In this document: positions 9,754 to 18,846 of the stretch, in pieces | Numbering within the stretch: the first letter of the stretch is position 1 | Layout: every line of letters starts with the position of its first letter | Assembly (NCBI GenBank): GCA_002748665.1 | Contig: PDTB01000020.1 | Span: 1-64,000 of the forward strand | Source of the DNA: Dethiosulfovibrio peptidovorans | GTDB lineage: Bacteria; Synergistota; Synergistia; Synergistales; Dethiosulfovibrionaceae | DNA: 64,000 nt | Reading direction: 5' to 3' | Notes under the pieces: generated by a model | What the model saw: the letters and a program-made list of their open reading frames with translations, nothing else | The model's database searches: none | What the model was told of the DNA's origin: nothing | Translations under genes and position numbers: made by a program

Positions 9754-9880
9754 AGGACGTCTCTAAAAATCAAGCTTTTAAATACAGAGCAGCCCTTCTA
9801 TCGGCAAAAGAGGTCGTGAAATAGAGGCAAGATGTCTGTTTTTACCGTGGTTTTTCTGTTTTTAAAATTGTCCTCAAGTT

Positions 9881-9916
9881 AAAAAAGAGACCTGCATCGA
9901 GCAAGGTCTCTTTTTT
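9881..9916. terminator. Bidirectional rho-independent terminator
   Basis: A 13-bp perfect stem (AAAAAAGAGACCT / AGGTCTCTTTTTT) with a 10-base loop ends in T-runs on both strands. It lies between the convergent decarboxylase and proS genes and can serve both. Confidence 0.9.
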
Positions 9917-9931
9917 CTCTTTTATCCTGCG

Positions 9932-11374
9932 TCAATACGCCTTGGCAAAGACGGCCAGTCGGGCGTCGTCACGGCCGGTGTAGAAACACCGACCACGAAG
10001 TTCTCGATCGACCTGAGGGTAACAGCGAACAGTAGCACCGGTCATGTCCTTGATGGCCTGTTCGTCCCCGTCGTCCCCGGCAAAATACGCCCGAATGAAA
10101 CCGCCCTTGGTCTCCAGGATTTTTTTGAACTCGCCCATGGAAGTGACCTCGTGGGTGTTGTCCAGACGGAAATTCAGTGCTCTGTCGTAGAGAGTGTCCT
10201 GAATCTCACCCAGGAGTTTCTGGACGATCTCGACGACGTTGTCCCAGGGGATATCGATTTTCTCGCCAGTGTCCCGACGAACAGCTCGAACCGTGCCGTT
10301 TTTCAGCTCAGCTTCGCCGAGTTCGAGACGGAGCGGGACCCCTTTTTGAAGGTGGTGAAAAAATCGATCACTTGGACGGATGTGAAACTGACGATCAACG
10401 GAAACTCGGTTGGGTCCCAATGAAGCGTTCAGGGACTCGGCCAGTTCCAGAGCCTTGGGCAGCAAACTCTCCTGGAGCAGGGGCTCGTCCTTGCTTATGG
10501 GAAGAAGTACCACCTTGATCGGAGCGATCCGAGGCGGCAGGATGAGACCGTCGTCGTCCGAGTGAGTCATTATGATGGCTCCGATGAGCCGGGTGGAGAT
10601 GCCCCAGCTGGTGGTCCAGGCGTACTCCATCCTGGAGTTCTGATCCTGAAACTGAATATCGAAGGCTTTGGAGAAGTTCTGCCCCAGGAAATGACTGGTG
10701 CCAGCCTGAAGGGCTTTGGTGTCGCTCATCATGCTCTCGGTAGTGTAGGTCTCCTCAGCTCCAGGAAAACGTTCCCGTTCGGATTTGACCCCGGTGATGA
10801 CCGGCAGAGCAAGGTCCTCAACCATTATTTTTCGGTAAATCTCCAACATTCTGACGGTCTCTTCCTCGGCTTCCTGTCTTGTCGCATGGGCCGTATGCCC
10901 CTCCTGCCAGAGAAATTCGGAGGTTCGAAGGAAAAGCCGGGGTCTTTTCTCCCAACGCATAACGCTGCACCACTGGTTGATCAGGATAGGCAGATCACGC
11001 CAGGACTGGATCCACTTACTGTACATATGTCCGATGACGGTTTCTGACGTCGGACGGACGACCAAGGGTTCCTCCAGCTCATCTCCACCAGCGTGGGTGA
11101 CCACAGCGCACTCAGGAGAAAAGCCCTCGACATGTTGGGCTTCTTTGTCAAGGAACGAACTGGGGATGAGGACCGGGAAATACGCATTGACGTGACCGGT
11201 CTCCTTAAAAGCCCTGTCAAACACCGACTGAATCTCTTCCCAGATAGCGTAGCCAGTAGGTCGAATGACCATGCACCCTCGAACCGGAGCGTAATCCGCC
11301 AGTTCACCGACCTTGATGATGTCCAGATACCACTGAGAATAATCCTTTTGTCTTGGTGTTACGTTCCTTGCCAT
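9932..11374 (-). CDS. proS: Prolyl-tRNA synthetase, archaeal/eukaryote-like (type 3)
   Basis: This is a class II aminoacyl-tRNA synthetase charging tRNA-Pro, 480 residues. Class II motif 2 is seen around RWEKRPRLFLRTSEFLWQEGHTAH and motif 3 around MTHSDDDGLILPPRIAPIKV, followed by the anticodon-binding domain and the C-terminal extension of the type 3 form. It lacks the INS editing domain of bacterial-type ProRS. The ATG at 11374 has GGAGG seven bases upstream and gives the conserved start MARNVTPRQKDYSQWYLDII; the frame upstream is spurious. It lies 73 bp behind the patatin gene on the same strand. Confidence 0.95.
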   Translation of the reverse strand: MARNVTPRQKDYSQWYLDIIKVGELADYAPVRGCMVIRPTGYAIWEEIQSVFDRAFKETGHVNAYFPVLIPSSFLDKEAQHVEGFSPECAVVTHAGGDELEEPLVVRPTSETVIGHMYSKWIQSWRDLPILINQWCSVMRWEKRPRLFLRTSEFLWQEGHTAHATRQEAEEETVRMLEIYRKIMVEDLALPVITGVKSERERFPGAEETYTTESMMSDTKALQAGTSHFLGQNFSKAFDIQFQDQNSRMEYAWTTSWGISTRLIGAIIMTHSDDDGLILPPRIAPIKVVLLPISKDEPLLQESLLPKALELAESLNASLGPNRVSVDRQFHIRPSDRFFHHLQKGVPLRLELGEAELKNGTVRAVRRDTGEKIDIPWDNVVEIVQKLLGEIQDTLYDRALNFRLDNTHEVTSMGEFKKILETKGGFIRAYFAGDDGDEQAIKDMTGATVRCYPQVDRELRGRCFYTGRDDARLAVFAKAY

Positions 11375-11447
11375 ATGTATGCCTCCAGATACGGTAAAGG
11401 TTTTCTCGCCACTGATGCGAGGAGTGTATTCATTGTAGCAGATTCGA

Positions 11448-13532
11448 TCATGGGAAAGGATGATGAATTGACCACCGAGGCTCACCTACGGTGAATCCAA
11501 AAGTCCAGTCATTGTATTCGCTGTAGACGGCCAAAAGTCGGGCCTTGATCAAACGAGACGGGATGGTAAAAGCGAGGCCTACTTCCCATGGGTCGTCAGT
11601 CAGGGTCGATGCGTCATTCCAAACGTATCCCTGACCTCCGAAAAGCTCGGTACTCCACGGAGAGTTCCCCGATCCCAAGCGGTATTTCATCCCCACACGC
11701 CACCAGGCAAACCGCTCGCCCCTCAAGGGGTGATCCATCAAACTGTAGAGTTCGCCTCGCCCGCCCAGGTAGGCTGCCTGCATGGCGAAACGAGGATCCT
11801 CGTTGCCCTCCATAAACCCGCCTTTGAGGAACACACGCCATGCCGGAGATATGGTGACGTTTAATTTACCATCCAAGCGATAGAGAAGCTCCTCTCCGTC
11901 GTCGGGGAACCAGGCTCCTAGATAAAGGGACGAACATCCTGACGGATCGTTATGCGGTTTTGGGCCCTCCCAGGCAAGGCGCACCGTGGGGCCCCAAGTC
12001 TCGACGGTACCGCCACCATCGGTTCGACTGCCCATTATACCCAGGCTCACTTGAGCTCGTTTCATAGTAAAACTCCGGGAGAGGGATATGTTCTGGAATT
12101 CCCATTTAGAAAAACGACCGTTGAGGGGGGATATGGAGAACCGTCCAGACTGAAGCCCCACCTCGTAAAAGCCCTGCTCCGCCGCAAAATGATAGGCAGC
12201 TCGAACGGCCCAATCTTCTCCGATGATGGCGTCCAGATTCAGGTAGTCTCCGTCGGAGGCGAGATCCATGAACGTTCCCCTGATGCCAAGCCAGCTCTGA
12301 TTTGATAAATTTGTGGCGTAGCCGTCAAGGGCCAGACGATAGGCAGGCTCTCGATTGATCTTGAGAACCACGTCTACGCCGTCATCGTTCTTCACAAGAC
12401 AGTAATCCACCGTTCGGACATCCTCTCGGGTTCGAATCCACTCGGCTCCGCGAACGATGGCCTCAGGATCGACGGGACGTCCCACCCACTCTTTAAAGCG
12501 GTTCTTGATCCTTCGAGCCAATCTTGAGGGAATTCCCTCCACTTGGACACGGGAGACCACCCGAAGGGCTGTCGTGGAGCGCTGCGGTGCTGGAGGTGCC
12601 GAGGCAGCCAAGTTTTGAATCATAGCGATATTATCCCTGGTGGCAATCTCGCCTATCCTGAAGATGTCCTGAACGTCGACATCGCCAAGAAGAGGGGCCA
12701 TCCCCACATCGGGACGGATGGTCAGGTCGGCCAGAGCGGCTTCCCGATCGACGTTCTGTCTCGTCAGAATGGTGATGGTCTGGTCTATGACGTCTATCAT
12801 GGTCCTCATCTCGTCGGAAGTTCGAAGCATACTGCTCACGTCCACTGCGATTATGGGATAACCAGGGAATATCTCCTTGGCAGTGGTCACCGGAAGGTTG
12901 GAGACGAGGCCTCCGTCCACGAGAAGTCGCCCCTCAACGGGCCACGGTTCGAAGAGACCGGGGATGGACATGGAGGCCCTCATAGCCGATGCCAAAGAGC
13001 CGTGGCGAAGGACGACCTTTTCTCCTGTGACCAAGTCGGTGGCCACAGCAGCAAAGGGAATGGGAAGTTCGTCAAACTGGACAACTGAGACTCGCGATGT
13101 GAGGCGAAGGAAAAGATTTAACGCACCAGCACCGGTCAAGGGCCCCTTCGGGCCGATAACCTTGCGATGAATATTCAAGTCAAGTTTTGGCATGAGGGGG
13201 GAGAGAGGCTCTTCCTTGAACAGGGTGTCTGCATCGTTATCGGTTCCCAAAGCAACCGATGCCAGGTCGGTTTTTCCCAGAAGATCCTCCAGTTCCTGAG
13301 GGGTATAGCCTGTTGCAGCAAGTCCTCCGATGATAGCCCCCATGCTGGTGCCCACGATCCCTGCGATCGGTATGTGGTTTTCAGAAAGGACCTTGAGAAC
13401 TCCCACATGGGCCAAGCCCTTTGATCCCCCCCCCGACAGTGCCAGAACAACCGCACCCTGTCCAGCACATGAGGCTGTGGAGATGACAAGGCACAGAGCA
13501 AGGGCGAAAAGCATGCGGGCTGTGTTTTTCAT
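11448..13532 (-). CDS. Patatin-like phospholipase with C-terminal outer-membrane barrel
   Basis: This protein of 694 residues joins a secreted patatin-like hydrolase to a C-terminal beta-barrel. The signal peptide is followed by the oxyanion motif LSGGGSKGLAHVGVL, the nucleophile elbow GTSMG (Ser63) and the catalytic DGG in LVDGGLVSN. After about residue 330 comes a POTRA-like stretch, then alternating hydrophobic strands like surface-antigen/BamA-type barrels. The architecture matches RssA-like/PlpD-type autotransported lipases. The start ATG at 13532 has AAGGAGG upstream. It implies a true outer membrane. Substrate lipids are unknown. Confidence 0.85.
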   Translation of the reverse strand: MKNTARMLFALALCLVISTASCAGQGAVVLALSGGGSKGLAHVGVLKVLSENHIPIAGIVGTSMGAIIGGLAATGYTPQELEDLLGKTDLASVALGTDNDADTLFKEEPLSPLMPKLDLNIHRKVIGPKGPLTGAGALNLFLRLTSRVSVVQFDELPIPFAAVATDLVTGEKVVLRHGSLASAMRASMSIPGLFEPWPVEGRLLVDGGLVSNLPVTTAKEIFPGYPIIAVDVSSMLRTSDEMRTMIDVIDQTITILTRQNVDREAALADLTIRPDVGMAPLLGDVDVQDIFRIGEIATRDNIAMIQNLAASAPPAPQRSTTALRVVSRVQVEGIPSRLARRIKNRFKEWVGRPVDPEAIVRGAEWIRTREDVRTVDYCLVKNDDGVDVVLKINREPAYRLALDGYATNLSNQSWLGIRGTFMDLASDGDYLNLDAIIGEDWAVRAAYHFAAEQGFYEVGLQSGRFSISPLNGRFSKWEFQNISLSRSFTMKRAQVSLGIMGSRTDGGGTVETWGPTVRLAWEGPKPHNDPSGCSSLYLGAWFPDDGEELLYRLDGKLNVTISPAWRVFLKGGFMEGNEDPRFAMQAAYLGGRGELYSLMDHPLRGERFAWWRVGMKYRLGSGNSPWSTELFGGQGYVWNDASTLTDDPWEVGLAFTIPSRLIKARLLAVYSEYNDWTFGFTVGEPRWSIHHPFP

Positions 13533-13581
13533 ATGGGACCTCCTTGTGTATTTGTCAATAAGGCACTTTATTATACACCGA

Positions 13582-13623
13582 AAGGATGGGGGGCCCCTTT
13601 GGTTTAAGAAGCCCCCCATCCTT
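13582..13623. other. Strong intergenic hairpin between cheX and the patatin gene
   Basis: A 13-bp near-perfect stem (AAGGATGGGGGGC / GCCCCCCATCCTT) is not followed by a clear T-run on either strand. It could be an RNA-stability or processing hairpin, or a weak terminator, since it sits between two co-directional genes. Confidence 0.5.
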
Positions 13624-13649
13624 ATCAGAACGTACCCACGGTACTGGTG

Positions 13650-14138
13650 CTATATAGTGTTAAATGAAAGAACAAGATAGACTCGCCCTCTCGGGGTAAC
13701 CTGAAAAGGCAAAGTGAAGTTGATGATATCCGACGACTGTGAAGGGACCGTTTTGATGCTGGCTCCCGATATAAGCTGAGGCGGGGTCACATCGATACCG
13801 GGCAAAGAGGCTTGTGTAAGGGCTCGCCCACTTATCATATTGGAGAGCTCCCCCACCACGCTCATGGCGATGGGGTCATCCATGTTCGGCTGAATCATCC
13901 CCCCGGACATCGACGTAACAGTACACGCAAAACCACCGTTGTCCAGCATGATGACTACCGTACCTTGAACGCCTTCGCCCACGATACCAATCAACGACGC
14001 ACAACAGACGTTTTCGACGTTGACCCCCTTTGTGATCTGAGTTTTAATAAGCTCAACCTCTACGCCGACCTCCCCGGCTACAGAGATCAATGACGTTCCA
14101 AAGGTATTAACCAGGGTTGTCAGTTTCTGGTTGGACAT
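13650..14138 (-). CDS. cheX: CheX-like chemotaxis phosphatase-family protein
   Basis: This is a 162-residue protein of the CheC/CheX fold; CheX dephosphorylates CheY-P. The diagnostic helix with Glu and Asn three residues apart is visible in SVVGELSNMISGRA, the active-site motif of CheX-type phosphatases. The other fold half carries Gly-rich strands (VGEGVQGTVVIML). The SD AAGGAG precedes the ATG at 14138, which overlaps the yqgF stop by 19 bp. No other chemotaxis genes are nearby, so the partner response regulator is unknown. Confidence 0.75.
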   Translation of the reverse strand: MSNQKLTTLVNTFGTSLISVAGEVGVEVELIKTQITKGVNVENVCCASLIGIVGEGVQGTVVIMLDNGGFACTVTSMSGGMIQPNMDDPIAMSVVGELSNMISGRALTQASLPGIDVTPPQLISGASIKTVPSQSSDIINFTLPFQVTPRGRVYLVLSFNTI

Positions 14139-14611
14139 TCTTCGTTCTCCTTATCATAATCTAAAACAGCTAACTTTCGCATTCCTCTTAAGGCAATGCA
14201 GTACGCAGCAAGATCGTCTATGGGACGAGGCGGGACTTGCACAGAGAGAGGGAGCAAGCGCCACCACCCCTTCGGGGGATGAAAATGCCAATAGAGTTTC
14301 CGAGCTTCGAGTGTCGAGCCGACCTCGTCGACAAGGACGACCTTAAAAGGCACAGACCACCCAGGTTCTACAAAATCTCGATAGCCCGTGCCGTTTCCGA
14401 CGAACAAGATCCGTATATCTTGCTCAATCACTTCGTTAAGTGTACCCTCTAATGGCGGCTCGTCAAGTGCTGGAGTCGAGGTTCCCGAAAAGATCGAAAA
14501 AAAAACATCGTATCTATCTTTTTCCATGATACCAGAGCATCGGAGTGAGCCAGCAGTATCCACGACAGCCCAGCCAAATTTGAACCGCCCAGGATCCACA
14601 GCCAAATACAC
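14120..14611 (-). CDS. YqgF/RuvX-like RNase H-fold protein
   Basis: This is a 163-residue RNase H-like protein. The first strand YLAVDPGRFKFGWAVV carries the catalytic Asp seen in YqgF/RuvC nucleases, and VDEVGSTLEARKLYW matches the second conserved block with Glu. The C-terminal RPIDDLAAYCIALRG gives the final Asp residues. The family is linked to pre-16S rRNA processing or Holliday-junction work. It starts with GTG at 14611, 4 bp after the acyltransferase stop. It is longer and more divergent than ordinary RuvX, so the exact role is inferred. Confidence 0.65.
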   Translation of the reverse strand: MYLAVDPGRFKFGWAVVDTAGSLRCSGIMEKDRYDVFFSIFSGTSTPALDEPPLEGTLNEVIEQDIRILFVGNGTGYRDFVEPGWSVPFKVVLVDEVGSTLEARKLYWHFHPPKGWWRLLPLSVQVPPRPIDDLAAYCIALRGMRKLAVLDYDKENEECPTRN

Positions 14612-14615
14612 GGTT

Positions 14616-15494
14616 TTACCGATCTCCCAGGGTACTAGCCCACCGGGGATAGAGCCACATCCATTGTTCTGGATGGCGACGAATCTCCGCTCCCAGGCAC
14701 CGGTTACATCGTACTAAAGCCTCTTTTATGCCGTGCTCGCTCAACGGTGACTGGGGAATAGGCAACGGAGGACAGATACGAATGTGAAAGTGTGTCCCCT
14801 CCCTCTGACGAATGGAGAATATCGGGACGATCTGAGCTCCCAGCTTGGAGGCCAGTTTGACCGGGCCGTATGGGGTGCTTGCTGGTGCCCCTAAAAAAGG
14901 GACGATCATTCCCCTACTCTTAGCGTCCTGGTCGAGAAGAATACAGAGGATCTCTCCCCGTCTGAGACACGAGAGGGCCATTTTAAGGTCAAAACCCTTG
15001 CCTATGCCCCGAATACCACATCGCTCCCTGATGTGTACTATGAAATCGGTGATTCGAGGGTCTCGTTGCTCGGCACCGACCGCATTCATAGGGTATCCAC
15101 GAAAGCCAAGCCAGGCAGCAGCCATCTCCCAGTTGCCCAAGTGGGCGGAGAGAAGGATAACGCCCCTTCCCCGCTCAAGAGCCCGACGAAGATGCTTCTC
15201 CCCCTCGACCGTGACGAGATCATCAAGAGCCCCAACTGTTTGGGGGAGCCGGACGAATTCGGCCACAGACCGTCCATGGTTTTCGTAGGATTTTCGAACG
15301 ATCACCCGAGCAAGAGTCGGCCCCACTCCGAGGATGCGAACACATCGAGCTTCCGCCCGGTCCACCCTTGCTTTGCTCAGAAACCAAACGAGACGCCCAA
15401 GCCACGCACCAAATCCAACCGCTATCCTGTGAGGCAAGCGACGAAAAAAGGCGCACAGTCCCTCAAGCAAGCGCCATTGTCTGTCTTTATGCAT
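14616..15494 (-). CDS. Lipid A biosynthesis-type lysophospholipid acyltransferase (LpxL/HtrB family)
   Basis: This 292-residue inner-membrane acyltransferase transfers an acyl chain to a lipid A precursor or related glycolipid. The catalytic H-X4-E is seen in HLGNWE (His118, Glu123). It has an N-terminal amphipathic/hydrophobic segment and the LLDQD block characteristic of the LpxL family. The chosen ATG is at 15494, with AGGG eight bases upstream; the frame above it is not protein-like. It heads the run lpxL-yqgF-cheX-patatin-proS and is divergent from the stress protein gene. It supports a lipopolysaccharide-bearing envelope. Confidence 0.85.
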   Translation of the reverse strand: MHKDRQWRLLEGLCAFFRRLPHRIAVGFGAWLGRLVWFLSKARVDRAEARCVRILGVGPTLARVIVRKSYENHGRSVAEFVRLPQTVGALDDLVTVEGEKHLRRALERGRGVILLSAHLGNWEMAAAWLGFRGYPMNAVGAEQRDPRITDFIVHIRERCGIRGIGKGFDLKMALSCLRRGEILCILLDQDAKSRGMIVPFLGAPASTPYGPVKLASKLGAQIVPIFSIRQREGTHFHIRICPPLPIPQSPLSEHGIKEALVRCNRCLGAEIRRHPEQWMWLYPRWASTLGDR

Positions 15495-15630
15495 GAAATC
15501 TGCCCTTTCACGTTTTCTGACTGTCTTCAGTTTCCAATGCCCCTGATGGACAAGCGATTTTTTTCCGATATGATACAGATAGAGGATGTGACTGCTGCCT
15601 CCCATATTACGAGAGAAAGGGGCCTTTTTC

Positions 15631-16446
15631 ATGTTCAAGAAGATATTATACCCAACGGATCTCTCAGAACGGTCAGAAAGGGACCTTCGATGGGTTTCTT
15701 CCCATCTCTATGAACCCGGTGAAGAATTTATCGTGGCCCACGGTGTCGATGTCGCAGTAGGTATGGAGACTCCTTCGGTGGTCTCTCAAGCCGGTATGCT
15801 TCTCCAGGAGCTCTGCGAGAGGGCCATTCCCCCGTCGGTGGCCTTTCAATGCCGAATCAGAGCAGGCGGCAGGGATGAGGCTGTCCCCGCTATAGCCAAA
15901 GAAGAGAACTGCTCCATGGTTATCGTGACGTCATCTCCAACGGCACCAGTGGTTCCCATCATACAGTCTCTGGCTATTCCGCAGCTTATCCTCCGGTGGG
16001 AGAACCTGCCAACCGTACCAGGAGAGCTTCTGAAAAGCGTCGTCGTCGCCACCGATCTTGAGGAAGAACGCACCACCTCGGTCTTACAAGGGCTTCGGTC
16101 TGTCCTGGCTGTCCTGGATAAAAGCGACCACCATCCCAGAATCACCGTTCTCCACGGTGTCCCAATGACGGAAACTCAAACAGCTCATCAGGTGTTCAAC
16201 CAAGCGAGTAAAGCGCTGGAGCTTCTACGAATCGACGTCGAGAGCTGGAACGGGCAGGCCGAAAGCCAACTGGTCGGCGGACAGACAGAGGAAGAACTTC
16301 CCCAAGCCATTGTCGAGCTCAACACGTCCCTGCTGGTTCTGGGGCTCCCCTCCCGAGGAGACGTCTGGCAACTTCTTCTGAGTAATACCGCAGAGGCCCT
16401 CGTGGAACGGACTAAGTGCCCTATCCTCATTGTCCCCACCGATTAG
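15631..16446 (+). CDS. Tandem universal stress protein (UspA family)
   Basis: This 271-residue protein is two UspA domains in a row. The first starts KKILYPTDLSERSERDL and the second at about residue 135 with SVVVATDLEEERT. The second ends in the characteristic LVLGLPSRG...CPILIVPTD segment, while the ATP-binding GxxG loop of the first domain is poorly conserved. The SD AAAGGGG precedes the ATG. It is monocistronic and convergent with the transglycosylase-like gene. A role in stress survival is inferred from the family only. Confidence 0.85.
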   Translation: MFKKILYPTDLSERSERDLRWVSSHLYEPGEEFIVAHGVDVAVGMETPSVVSQAGMLLQELCERAIPPSVAFQCRIRAGGRDEAVPAIAKEENCSMVIVTSSPTAPVVPIIQSLAIPQLILRWENLPTVPGELLKSVVVATDLEEERTTSVLQGLRSVLAVLDKSDHHPRITVLHGVPMTETQTAHQVFNQASKALELLRIDVESWNGQAESQLVGGQTEEELPQAIVELNTSLLVLGLPSRGDVWQLLLSNTAEALVERTKCPILIVPTD

Positions 16447-16459
16447 AGTACACAAACAC

Positions 16460-17080
16460 TCACGGTGTTTTCTCGTTCTCAACGGTCTCCTGAAAGGAAT
16501 GGACCATGTTGCCGTAGTGTTCCCATATGACCTCGGCTGATCCCGGAGCATCATCGTACCATCGGTTCACCATGGCCCCATAGTCTTGGCCGCTTTTTTC
16601 CAAGTTTCTCGACATGAGGTCCGTGCCGACCCGAATGTTAAGTACAGGTTTGCAAAGGATTCGACGGGATGTGATCCGTGGATGGTCTTCCATAATCCAT
16701 CGTTTGTTGTCTCCCCAGTCCAGGCCCATAAGACCGTACTGATCGCCCTTGCTGGAGGTCCAAACCAAGCGAGAACGCTGAATCATAACCGCTGCGATGA
16801 GAAATGGATCCACCCTGTATCGAAGGGAGGATCGGGAGACGTAGATCCCGTAGGTGCGCCCCCGTCGATGGCTGATGCCATCGTTGACCACATCGAAATA
16901 TCTCGCGATCACGTTCTGGATTGAGGATCTCCACTCTTGGTTGAAGCATCGCATCTGGACAAAGCGCCCATACTGCTTCATGTCCGACGGATACTGTGGG
17001 GTTGCTGTTGTAACTGTGGAGAGGACAAAAAAAAACGTCACAGAGACCAGAAAGATGCGGAGAAAGCGAGAGGAAATCAT
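16460..17080 (-). CDS. Lytic transglycosylase-like protein lacking the catalytic Glu
   Basis: This 206-residue secreted protein has an N-terminal signal sequence and an SLT-like domain. The helix [17 protein letters not shown] and the downstream YGLMGL align with the goose-lysozyme/SLT motif in which the sequence is normally QES and GLMQL. Here Arg102 replaces the catalytic glutamate. It is therefore either an inactive peptidoglycan-binding relative or a diverged enzyme. It overlaps the gpmA stop by 4 bp (ATGA), which argues for expression. Confidence 0.6.
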   Translation of the reverse strand: MISSRFLRIFLVSVTFFFVLSTVTTATPQYPSDMKQYGRFVQMRCFNQEWRSSIQNVIARYFDVVNDGISHRRGRTYGIYVSRSSLRYRVDPFLIAAVMIQRSRLVWTSSKGDQYGLMGLDWGDNKRWIMEDHPRITSRRILCKPVLNIRVGTDLMSRNLEKSGQDYGAMVNRWYDDAPGSAEVIWEHYGNMVHSFQETVENEKTP

Positions 17081-17826
17081 CGTCCGGCTTTGCCTTGGTT
17101 AGCGACGGCTTCCTGAGCCCGACGGATTTCCTCGGCATCTCCCAGATAGTAATGGGTAATGGGTTTGAGTTTGTCGTCCAGTATGTAAATCAGAGGAACT
17201 CCCGTTGGTATGTTGAGGCTGGGGATGTCCTTGCTGTCGACGTCATCGAGATATTTGACAAGGGCCCTCAGACTGTTCCCATGAGCGGCGATGATGACTT
17301 TTTTCCCAGAGAGGATGGCCGGAGCCACATCCTCGAACCAATACGGAAGAAAACGCTCCACCGTGTCCTTTAGACACTCAGCTCGAGGGATATCTTCCTC
17401 GGTCATATCCGCATATCGAGGATCGTTTCCGGGATATCGAGGATCGTTCAGCTCCAGGGAGGGCGGGGGGACATCGTAGCTTCTTCTCCATAGTTTCACC
17501 TGCTCCTCGCCTCGTTCCTGGGCCATTTCAGACTTGTTGTATCCCTGCAACGCACCGTAATGCCGCTCGTTAAGTCGCCAAGAACGTTTGACGGGAATCC
17601 ACATCAAATCCATCTCTTCCAACACGATCCACAGGGTTTTTATGGCTCTCTTGAGAGTTGATGTACAGGCTAAATCAAAGACATAGCCCTTCTCTGCCAG
17701 AAGCTGGCCGGCTCTGTGAGCTTCGGCCATACCGTTCTCGGATAGGGGAACGTCGGTCCAACCTGTGAATCGGTTTTCCTTGTTCCAGACGCTCTCCCCA
17801 TGTCGGAGCAAAACCAACGTATGCAC
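17077..17826 (-). CDS. gpmA: 2,3-bisphosphoglycerate-dependent phosphoglycerate mutase
   Basis: This is the glycolytic and gluconeogenic enzyme interconverting 3- and 2-phosphoglycerate, 249 residues, the normal dPGM length. The phosphohistidine motif [10 protein letters not shown] (His9) opens the protein; [15 protein letters not shown], the RHYGALQG-like block ([14 protein letters not shown]) and the second active-site His in [14 protein letters not shown] are all present. The start ATG at 17826 has a GGGGGA SD. It is co-transcribed with the transglycosylase-like gene downstream. Confidence 0.95.
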   Translation of the reverse strand: MHTLVLLRHGESVWNKENRFTGWTDVPLSENGMAEAHRAGQLLAEKGYVFDLACTSTLKRAIKTLWIVLEEMDLMWIPVKRSWRLNERHYGALQGYNKSEMAQERGEEQVKLWRRSYDVPPPSLELNDPRYPGNDPRYADMTEEDIPRAECLKDTVERFLPYWFEDVAPAILSGKKVIIAAHGNSLRALVKYLDDVDSKDIPSLNIPTGVPLIYILDDKLKPITHYYLGDAEEIRRAQEAVANQGKAGR

Positions 17827-17858
17827 GGTATATCTCCCCCTTTCTTGTCATTTTCCAT

Positions 17859-18004
17859 AGAGGCACCTCTCAAAACCTGCCTCTGAGTCTCCCAACCTCA
17901 GGTCGTTCCGCCAGAGCTCTGTCTCGCCCCAGTCGATACTTCACGATGGCGGGTCAGAAATACGACTCTCGAAAAACGAGTTTCTGAGATTTTAGAGGTT
18001 CCCA
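17859..18004. repeat. MITE-like repeat, copy 2
   Basis: This is a shorter (about 146 bp) relative of the element at 122-343. Its ends are GGCACCTCTCAAAACC and, reverse-complemented from the right, GGAACCTCTAAAATCTC. Roughly 36 of 41 bases match copy 1 in the block ending TCTGTCTCGCCC, and CTCGCCCCAGTCGAT is identical. It lies in the gap between gpmA and larE and contains no ORF. Confidence 0.6.
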
Positions 18005-18030
18005 TAATTATACACCACTACCGAGATGTG

Positions 18031-18846
18031 TTATGGCCAGACACGGCCAGTTCGATATCCCTCCAGGTCCACCATGATCCGATGAAAATCATAAGGGGAT
18101 AATATCTCCAGAATTCGACCCCGTGGGACGATCTGAGTCTCCCCTATTTCCGGGGGAAATTCAAGACAGACAGCTCCGGCCCATGCCCGCAATCGAACGT
18201 CAAATCCGGCGTTTTGCAGATCCCGCTCGGCGTTGCCGACCTTTTGAGCTTCCTGAGGATCGAGCTCGCTCCCCACGGGAAAACGAGTCGCCAGGCAGGC
18301 CGTAGCCGAACTGTTCCACCATGGAATTTCAAGCTCTCTGGCCAGAGCCCGAACACCTGCCTTGGACAGTCCTGCCAGAGCCAGAGGACTGAATACAGGA
18401 TACCGGGCAAGAACGCGGTTTCCAGCTCTGGTTGGATCCCGAAGGTCGTCTGCATTAGTACCGTCCACCAGGGTGGCGATGCCCTCTGTCTCGCAGAAGT
18501 GAATCAGGGCCTGTATCCGAAGCTCCTTACAGATGGCACACCGATCTTCATGGTTGGAGACCACCAGAGGGGCGCTCATCTCAGGGCCGGTAATCAGAAT
18601 GTAGGGAACGTCTAAGGCTCGGCTTAGAATCTCGGCCCGCTCTCGTTCTTCCTGAGGATGAAGAAAAGAATCGAAGATAACAGCCCGCAGGGAGCCCTGA
18701 GGCATGACCCCAGCCAAAAGAGCCAAAACCGCCGAGCTGTCTACCCCTCCAGAAAGGGAGACGGTTGCCGACGATAGTTCCAAGATTTGAGACGCTATCG
18801 ATTCGGGAAAAAATTGGCGAAGGATCGTTTTGTTTCCGGGTTTCAT
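18031..18846 (-). CDS. larE: LarE, ATP-dependent sulfur transferase for the nickel-pincer cofactor
   Basis: This PP-loop enzyme (271 residues) adenylates the carboxylates of pyridinium biscarboxylate mononucleotide and inserts sulfur. The PP-loop is SGGVDSS (residues 32-38). Cys184 in ATACLATRFP matches the sulfur-donating Cys of sacrificial LarE proteins; Cys103 and Cys106 (CAICK) are also present, so an iron-sulfur form cannot be excluded. The start is the ATG at 18846, overlapping the larB stop; the long frame upstream is a shadow of larB. No larC or larA is seen nearby. Confidence 0.88.
   Translation of the reverse strand: MKPGNKTILRQFFPESIASQILELSSATVSLSGGVDSSAVLALLAGVMPQGSLRAVIFDSFLHPQEERERAEILSRALDVPYILITGPEMSAPLVVSNHEDRCAICKELRIQALIHFCETEGIATLVDGTNADDLRDPTRAGNRVLARYPVFSPLALAGLSKAGVRALARELEIPWWNSSATACLATRFPVGSELDPQEAQKVGNAERDLQNAGFDVRLRAWAGAVCLEFPPEIGETQIVPRGRILEILSPYDFHRIMVDLEGYRTGRVWP

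Noticed and set aside
9757-9775. GGACGTCTCTAAAAATC, similar to the repeat-element end
   Set aside because: Only one end-like stretch is present with no matching partner nearby; it may be chance.
11375-11447. Possible T-box leader before proS
   Set aside because: The 73-bp gap after the patatin gene is too short and shows no T-box sequence.
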